Below, piece after piece: positions 6,330-9,630 of a DNA stretch of 9,630 nt. The notes below the pieces were generated by a model. It searched no databases. It was given only the letters and a program-made list of their open reading frames with translations, and was not told the DNA's origin. This DNA comes from Christensenella sp. UBA7597 (GTDB lineage: Bacteria; Bacillota; Clostridia; Christensenellales; Borkfalkiaceae), in the NCBI GenBank assembly GCA_002474405.1, contig DLQW01000083.1, positions 5,260 to 14,889 of the forward strand. The letters run 5' to 3'. Each line of letters opens with the position of its first letter. The stretch's first letter is position 1. The position numbers and the translations under genes were made by a program.

Positions 6330-7487
6330 ATGACGAATATGTTAAACAGCGTGTTTCAATCCCTCGGCGAAAAAATCGGCGTATCGGCTGCCGCCGCGGG
6401 AATCATTGTGATTGCGGCAGCCGTTTTACTGCTTGCAGCCGTCCTCGCGGCGATTTTCGTTCCGCAAGCGAAGAAAAAGAAAAACCTTAATAAAGTCGTT
6501 GAAAGTCAATCCGAAAAAGATGCGGAAAAACCGCTTGAATGTGCCGAAAAACAGGAAAAAATCGAAGAAAACGAGCCTGTTTTTGTAGAAAAACAGCCCG
6601 AAAATGAGGTAAAAACCGAAGAAAATACCGAAAAAACAGAGGAAAAAACCATGAAAATCACAGAAAAAACGCCCGAAAGCACGCAAAAGACAGCCAAAAA
6701 GCCAACCAAACCCGCCCCCGCGAAACAGGCGGCGAAGCCCGAAACAAAAACGGCAACGAAAGCCGAGCCCAAACGCATGCTCGGCAAGTGGCGCATCGTA
6801 ATCAAAGGCGAAAACGCGTACATCGCGGCGCTGCACGCTTCCAACGGCGAAGTGATGCTCACCAGCGAAATTTACTCCACCGAGGACGGCGCGCGCAGCG
6901 GCGTGGAAACAATTAAGCGCGGCGTGGAAACGGGCAATTTTGTGATTTACCGCGATAAAGGCGGCGACTACTATTTTAAACTGAAGAGCGCGGGCAACCG
7001 CCTTTTGTGCGTGGGCGAAATTTACACCACGCGCGACGCCTGCGAAAAAGCGGCGGAATCGGTGAAGCGCATCGCGAAAGATTCCCCTCTGATGATTAAA
7101 GTTTCGGAAGGCGAACGGTTTATTGCCTACACCCCCGCGGAAGTTACGCCGCCCGCGAAAAAGGGTCAGGGCAAATGGCGCATAGAACAAGGCGAAAACG
7201 GCGGTTTTTCGGCGAAATTGTACGCAAACAACGGACAGGTTATGCTTTCCACCGAGGAAGTGGCTTCGCGCAAAACCGCGGAAAAAGCCATTGAATCGGT
7301 GCGTAAAAACTGCGCCGCAGGCAATTTCTATATCGATAAAGACAAGTTCGGCAGATTTTATTACAAGCTGCACAACGTGCAGAAATCGGTGATCTGCACG
7401 GGCGAAACGTACGACAAGGTGGACAGCGTGGTATCGGCGATTGAATCGGTGCGGCGCTTTGCTTCCAACGCGGAATTGGCGGAGTAA
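6330..7487 (+). CDS. Membrane-anchored protein with four DUF1508 (YegP-like) repeats
   Basis: The product is 385 residues. Residues 18-44 form one transmembrane helix, followed at once by KKKK. A long Lys/Glu/Thr/Pro linker (about 48-150) carries recurring TEK-type units. The rest holds four units resembling DUF1508: 152-200 (GKWRI...ASNGEVMLTSEIY), 202-250 (GNFVIYRDKGGDYYFKL...VGEIY), 281-328 (GKWRIE...ANNGQVMLSTEE) and about 330-380 (GNFYIDKDKFGRFYYKL...TGETY). Units 1-2 and 3-4 form two similar pairs joined by a short linker. E. coli YegP has a single pair and its function is unknown. The KKKK after the helix suggests by the positive-inside rule that the repeats are cytosolic, which is inference. 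The ATG at 6330 follows AAGGCGG; an ATG 51 bp further up lies upstream of the promoter and is rejected. The next gene starts 16 bp downstream. Confidence 0.85.
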   Translation: MTNMLNSVFQSLGEKIGVSAAAAGIIVIAAAVLLLAAVLAAIFVPQAKKKKNLNKVVESQSEKDAEKPLECAEKQEKIEENEPVFVEKQPENEVKTEENTEKTEEKTMKITEKTPESTQKTAKKPTKPAPAKQAAKPETKTATKAEPKRMLGKWRIVIKGENAYIAALHASNGEVMLTSEIYSTEDGARSGVETIKRGVETGNFVIYRDKGGDYYFKLKSAGNRLLCVGEIYTTRDACEKAAESVKRIAKDSPLMIKVSEGERFIAYTPAEVTPPAKKGQGKWRIEQGENGGFSAKLYANNGQVMLSTEEVASRKTAEKAIESVRKNCAAGNFYIDKDKFGRFYYKLHNVQKSVICTGETYDKVDSVVSAIESVRRFASNAELAE

Positions 7488-7503
7488 TTTTCGGAGACTT
7501 TTC

Positions 7504-9135
7504 ATGAAAAATTTCAAGAAAAAATTTTTAAGCGCAATGCTGGCGTGCCTGATGCTTTCCCCGTGCGCGGCGGGCTTTTCTGCGTGCGATAACGGCGGCG
7601 GAAATTCTTCCGATCCGGGCAATGCAGGCGGGGCGCAGCACGAGCATACGTGGAGCGCGAATTTTTCTTATAACGATACGAAGCATTATAAAGTTTGCTC
7701 CGGTTGTAGCGAAAAATCGGGGGAAGGCGAGCACGTTTACGATGAAAACGGCTATACCTGTACCGTGTGCGGCTATGTGAGCGAAGCGAGAAAGCCCGCG
7801 CAAAAGCAAAGCGCGGCGGACGTTTTCGGCGGCGTGAAAGCGAGCTATTTGCGCGGAAATATTATTGACGCGGACGGCTCGGAAAAAAGTTTTAATGAAA
7901 TTTTAGATAGACAAATCGAACTTTTGGCGCAGGATATTTTATACAGATTGAATTATGTTTACGGCGGAGACGGTTCGAGCAATTACGCCCGCCCTACCGA
8001 TAATTATGATTTAAATTACAATTTTGGCGATAAAAAAGCATTGATTAAGCACGCCACGATTTTATCTAAAACCACCGCGGAACACACGCACACTTTAACA
8101 AATTTGAAAGCAGATTGTATCGATTGCTATCAATTAAGTTTGGGAAATTCTCAAACACAAAATTATTTTGATAATGTCAATTTTATTAAATTAAGTGGCG
8201 CAATATCAGGCAGATTTTCCACCTTGGACGATTTTGAATTATTGTCCGCAAGCAGCGCTGAAACTACTTGGAATTTAGCAAAGCAATTTGATAATATTCA
8301 ATCTTCCGAAACAAAAGCATATATCAAATATGGAATTGCGCAAATTCTTGCAGGCAAATCCGTGAATTATACTGCTTATAGCGAAAATAATTATTCACAG
8401 CTTTTAAATAATATAGATAAGTTAGGTTTTTCCTCCGAAAATAAAGTCTCTTTAACAACGTTTATTTATAATTATATAATCGGAACAAATCAAGCTGAAA
8501 AAGATTTGACAATTTATAATTGTTCCTACTTCACAAATAAATCATATATTGTAGACAAGGCTTTTCGCGCAAATGCCCCCTACCCCGGAAATACAGCGTA
8601 TACGGAAGCGGAAAACGCCGCTTCGCCGAGGCTTTACAAGGGCTATAATATTGTTGTTCCCGCCATTGTGGAACGGGCGATTGAAAATACGTTTGACGGC
8701 TCGGATATTTCGCTCTACCCCGCAATGAACCGATATGCGGTACAAAGTTTTGATAATTTAAGCGCATTTGCAGGCACTATGCAAGCGTACGATTCGATTG
8801 TATTGATGCCGAAAAATGAAATTTCCGCAACGAAACTTGCGCTGAAAATCAAGGGAGCGAACAATATCGGCGTGAAATGCGAAATCAACGGCGAGGCGGT
8901 GCAGGTTACCGCTTCGAACGACGGGGATTTGCTGCTTATAGATTTGCACGCGTATGCGAAGAAAATCGGCGCATACGACGGCGGCAAGGAGAACGATTTT
9001 TCGAATAATTTGTTCGGCAATTCGGGCACAGGTGCGGCAAGTATTGACAACGGCGCGCACTATATTAAGCTGATTTTCGAAAACCTGACCGGCGGGAAAT
9101 TCTCGGTGGAAATCGACGGGTATTATAATAAATAA
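7504..9135 (+). CDS. Secreted lipoprotein with a His/Cys-rich N-terminal segment, function unknown
   Basis: The product is 543 residues. It opens with a lipoprotein signal peptide: basic KKK, a hydrophobic stretch, then FSAC (25-28) as a somewhat non-standard lipobox, followed by a Gly/Ser/Asn linker. Residues 46-92 hold HEHTW, then C65-x2-C68, H77 and C86-x2-C89, which resembles a zinc-ribbon-like module seen in many Clostridia surface proteins. The rest (about 117-543) matches nothing I recognise; the C-terminal part (about 440-540) is strand-rich and may be a beta-sandwich. DNA for residues about 117-354 is strikingly AT-rich, while both ends match the neighbours. The start is the ATG at 7504, with GGAG at 7493-7496, 7 nt upstream; the frame is open further up but overlaps the DUF1508 gene. 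It follows that gene by 16 bp, so both are probably co-transcribed, and a strong terminator follows. Confidence 0.8.
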   Translation: MKNFKKKFLSAMLACLMLSPCAAGFSACDNGGGNSSDPGNAGGAQHEHTWSANFSYNDTKHYKVCSGCSEKSGEGEHVYDENGYTCTVCGYVSEARKPAQKQSAADVFGGVKASYLRGNIIDADGSEKSFNEILDRQIELLAQDILYRLNYVYGGDGSSNYARPTDNYDLNYNFGDKKALIKHATILSKTTAEHTHTLTNLKADCIDCYQLSLGNSQTQNYFDNVNFIKLSGAISGRFSTLDDFELLSASSAETTWNLAKQFDNIQSSETKAYIKYGIAQILAGKSVNYTAYSENNYSQLLNNIDKLGFSSENKVSLTTFIYNYIIGTNQAEKDLTIYNCSYFTNKSYIVDKAFRANAPYPGNTAYTEAENAASPRLYKGYNIVVPAIVERAIENTFDGSDISLYPAMNRYAVQSFDNLSAFAGTMQAYDSIVLMPKNEISATKLALKIKGANNIGVKCEINGEAVQVTASNDGDLLLIDLHAYAKKIGAYDGGKENDFSNNLFGNSGTGAASIDNGAHYIKLIFENLTGGKFSVEIDGYYNK

Positions 9136-9156
9136 TAATTTGTTTTTTGCCAACAG

Positions 9157-9190
9157 AAAGCCCGCCGCGAGGTATCGCGGCGGGCTTTTT
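9157..9190 (+). terminator. Strong Rho-independent terminator after the lipoprotein gene
   Basis: A perfect 14-bp stem (AAAGCCCGCCGCGA at 9157-9170 with its complement at 9175-9188) has the tetraloop GGTA and runs into TTTTT. An upstream T run at 9142-9147 is separate. It lies 21 bp past the stop codon. Confidence 0.92.
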
Positions 9191-9236
9191 GGGGGGTTAC
9201 GAAATACAACAGCTATTCGATTATGGAGTTGCCCCC

Positions 9237-9272
9237 TTGATTGAAAATTTTTGAAAGGAAAATTTCAATCAA
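9237..9272. repeat. AT-rich hairpin, copy 1
   Basis: TTGATTGAAAATTT (9237-9250) pairs with AAAATTTCAATCAA (9259-9272): ten perfect base pairs, one mismatch, then three more, around the 8-nt loop TTGAAAGG. A relative with the same arm pattern is at 9500-9537. Confidence 0.72.
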
Positions 9273-9294
9273 AAATGGGCTACGCCCCTCATTC

Positions 9295-9310
9295 GTCTGC
9301 TATCGCAGAC
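9295..9310. repeat. Short perfect hairpin
   Basis: GTCTGC pairs with GCAGAC around the tetraloop TATC. It lies just after the first GCTACGCCCCT copy and six bases before the first 45-bp repeat unit. Confidence 0.65.
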
Positions 9311-9315
9311 ACCAA

Positions 9316-9360
9316 GCTGCCGAAGCTGCCTTAAACGGCAGTTCGGCAAGAAAAGCCCCC
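9316..9360. repeat. 45-bp direct repeat with internal hairpin, copy A
   Basis: Copy A and copy B (9585-9630) differ by one inserted A and one G/T change. Inside, TGCCGAAGCTGCC (9318-9330) pairs with GGCAGTTCGGCA (9337-9348), a 12-bp stem with a single bulged G and a loop TTAAAC. The unit ends in AAAAGCCCCC. Confidence 0.85.
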
Positions 9361-9431
9361 CTGGGGGGAAGGCTATATAAAAGGCAAGAATTTTATTTTA
9401 TCCTCTCTCGGCTCGCTTTCGCTCGCCACTC

Positions 9432-9444
9432 TCCCCGAAGGGGA
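9432..9444. repeat. Short C-run/G-run hairpin
   Basis: TCCCC pairs with GGGGA around GAA. A similar CCCCCC-T-GGGGGG palindrome sits at 9356-9368. Such C-run/G-run pairs are typical of this repeat type. Confidence 0.5.
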
Positions 9445-9499
9445 AAGCAAGAGAATGCGGCGTCGGAATTTGTCATAAAAGAAAACAAGCTACGCCCCT

Positions 9500-9537
9500 T
9501 TGTTTGAAAATTTTTTAAAAGGCAAATTTTCAAGCAA
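9500..9537. repeat. AT-rich hairpin, copy 2
   Basis: TTGTTTGAAAATTT (9500-9513) pairs with AAATTTTCAAGCAA (9524-9537) with one wobble position and a 10-nt loop. It begins directly after the second GCTACGCCCCT copy; in copy 1 that 11-mer comes after the hairpin instead. Confidence 0.7.
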
Positions 9538-9540
9538 AAA

Positions 9541-9558
9541 AGAAAAGCCAGCTTTTCT
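9541..9558. repeat. Short perfect hairpin
   Basis: AGAAAAG pairs with CTTTTCT around CCAG. It lies between AT-rich hairpin copy 2 and repeat unit copy B. Confidence 0.6.
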
Positions 9559-9584
9559 TCATCACCGCGCTTTGCCGACAGCAG

Positions 9585-9630
9585 GCTGCCGAAGCTGCCT
9601 TAAAACGGCAGTTCGGCAAGAAAATCCCCC
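9585..9630. repeat. 45-bp direct repeat with internal hairpin, copy B (reaches the window end)
   Basis: Near-identical to copy A at 9316-9360, with one extra A in the loop and T instead of G before the final C run. The same bulged 12-bp stem is kept. The unit probably continues beyond the window. Confidence 0.85.

Larger units (their letters stand above)
9191..9630. repeat. Non-coding, hairpin-rich repeat region
   Basis: No credible gene is present in this stretch, which runs off the window end. It is packed with dyads: two AT-rich hairpins, two copies of a GCTGCCGAA-type hairpin, and smaller ones at 9295-9310, 9432-9444 and 9541-9558. The 11-mer GCTACGCCCCT occurs at 9279-9289 and again at 9489-9499. 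The pattern of CCCCTCAT-TCGTCTGC-TATC-GCAGAC followed by a G/C-run pair resembles dispersed intergenic repeats I have seen in gut Clostridia genomes. It may be a MITE-like or other non-autonomous element; no terminal repeats or target duplication can be confirmed within the window. Confidence 0.7.

Noticed and set aside
6600..6770. Microsatellite-like repeat in the DUF1508 gene
   Set aside because: The GAAAAAAC-type units are imperfect and stay in frame, fitting a low-complexity TEK linker rather than a phase-variable tract.
6426..7622. 398-residue open frame on the minus strand
   Set aside because: It is antisense to the DUF1508 gene; its Phe/Arg-rich product is the mirror of the Lys/Glu-rich linker, and it has no ribosome binding site or recognisable domain.
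9241..9507. 88-residue open frame in the repeat region
   Set aside because: It runs through the hairpins and direct repeats, has low-complexity basic composition and no coherent domain; it begins inside the AT-rich hairpin.
9237..9630. CRISPR-like array
   Set aside because: Only two copies of the 45-bp unit, 224 bp apart, with other structured repeats between them and no regular spacers or cas genes.

Overview
The window looks like chromosomal DNA of an uncultivated, probably gut-associated member of the Clostridia (Bacillota). This rests on the rnr-smpB pair, consensus sigma-A promoters (TTGAAA-17-TATAAT, TTTACA-17-TATAAT), strong GGAGG ribosome binding sites, an EF-G paralogue of the FusA2 type, a membrane-anchored DUF1508 protein, a lipoprotein with a His/Cys-rich HEHTW segment, and a hairpin-rich intergenic repeat of the kind scattered through gut Clostridia. 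The exact lineage is a guess (Christensenellales-like). Coding DNA is mostly near or above 50% GC, except for an AT-rich block inside the last gene. No rRNA, tRNA, CRISPR array, transposase, phage gene or recognisable defence system is visible.

Layout. (1) Bases 1-1736, plus strand: the 3' end of rnr (RNase R), then smpB overlapping it by 4 bp, then a four-helix membrane protein resembling DUF2975, closed by a clear intrinsic terminator. (2) 1747-2459, plus strand: a TTG-started nitrilase-fold protein that keeps the fold signature but has lost all three catalytic residues. (3) 2555-3214, minus strand: a cytosolic SIMPL/DUF541 protein. (4) 3271-3945, minus strand: a small helix-turn-helix-like protein with its own promoter and terminator. 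(5) 4049-6201, plus strand, divergent from the previous gene: a full-length EF-G paralogue with altered GTPase motifs, behind a consensus promoter and a leader stem-loop. (6) 6268-9190, plus strand: a probable two-gene operon of a one-helix membrane protein with four DUF1508 repeats and a secreted lipoprotein, closed by a 14-bp-stem terminator. (7) 9191-9630: a non-coding repeat region made of several hairpins, with a roughly 45-bp unit present twice.

How the genes fit together. RNase R and SmpB both act in ribosome rescue: SmpB carries tmRNA to stalled ribosomes and RNase R degrades the non-stop mRNA. The EF-G paralogue is also translation-related but is a separate transcription unit. The last two genes are cell-envelope proteins of unknown function. 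The points most worth a second look are the EF-G paralogue's NGMD (instead of NKMD) G4 motif, the pseudo-nitrilase, the AT-rich island inside the lipoprotein gene, and the repeat array. Several start sites given here are moved downstream of the longest reading frame because promoters or ribosome binding sites decide them.
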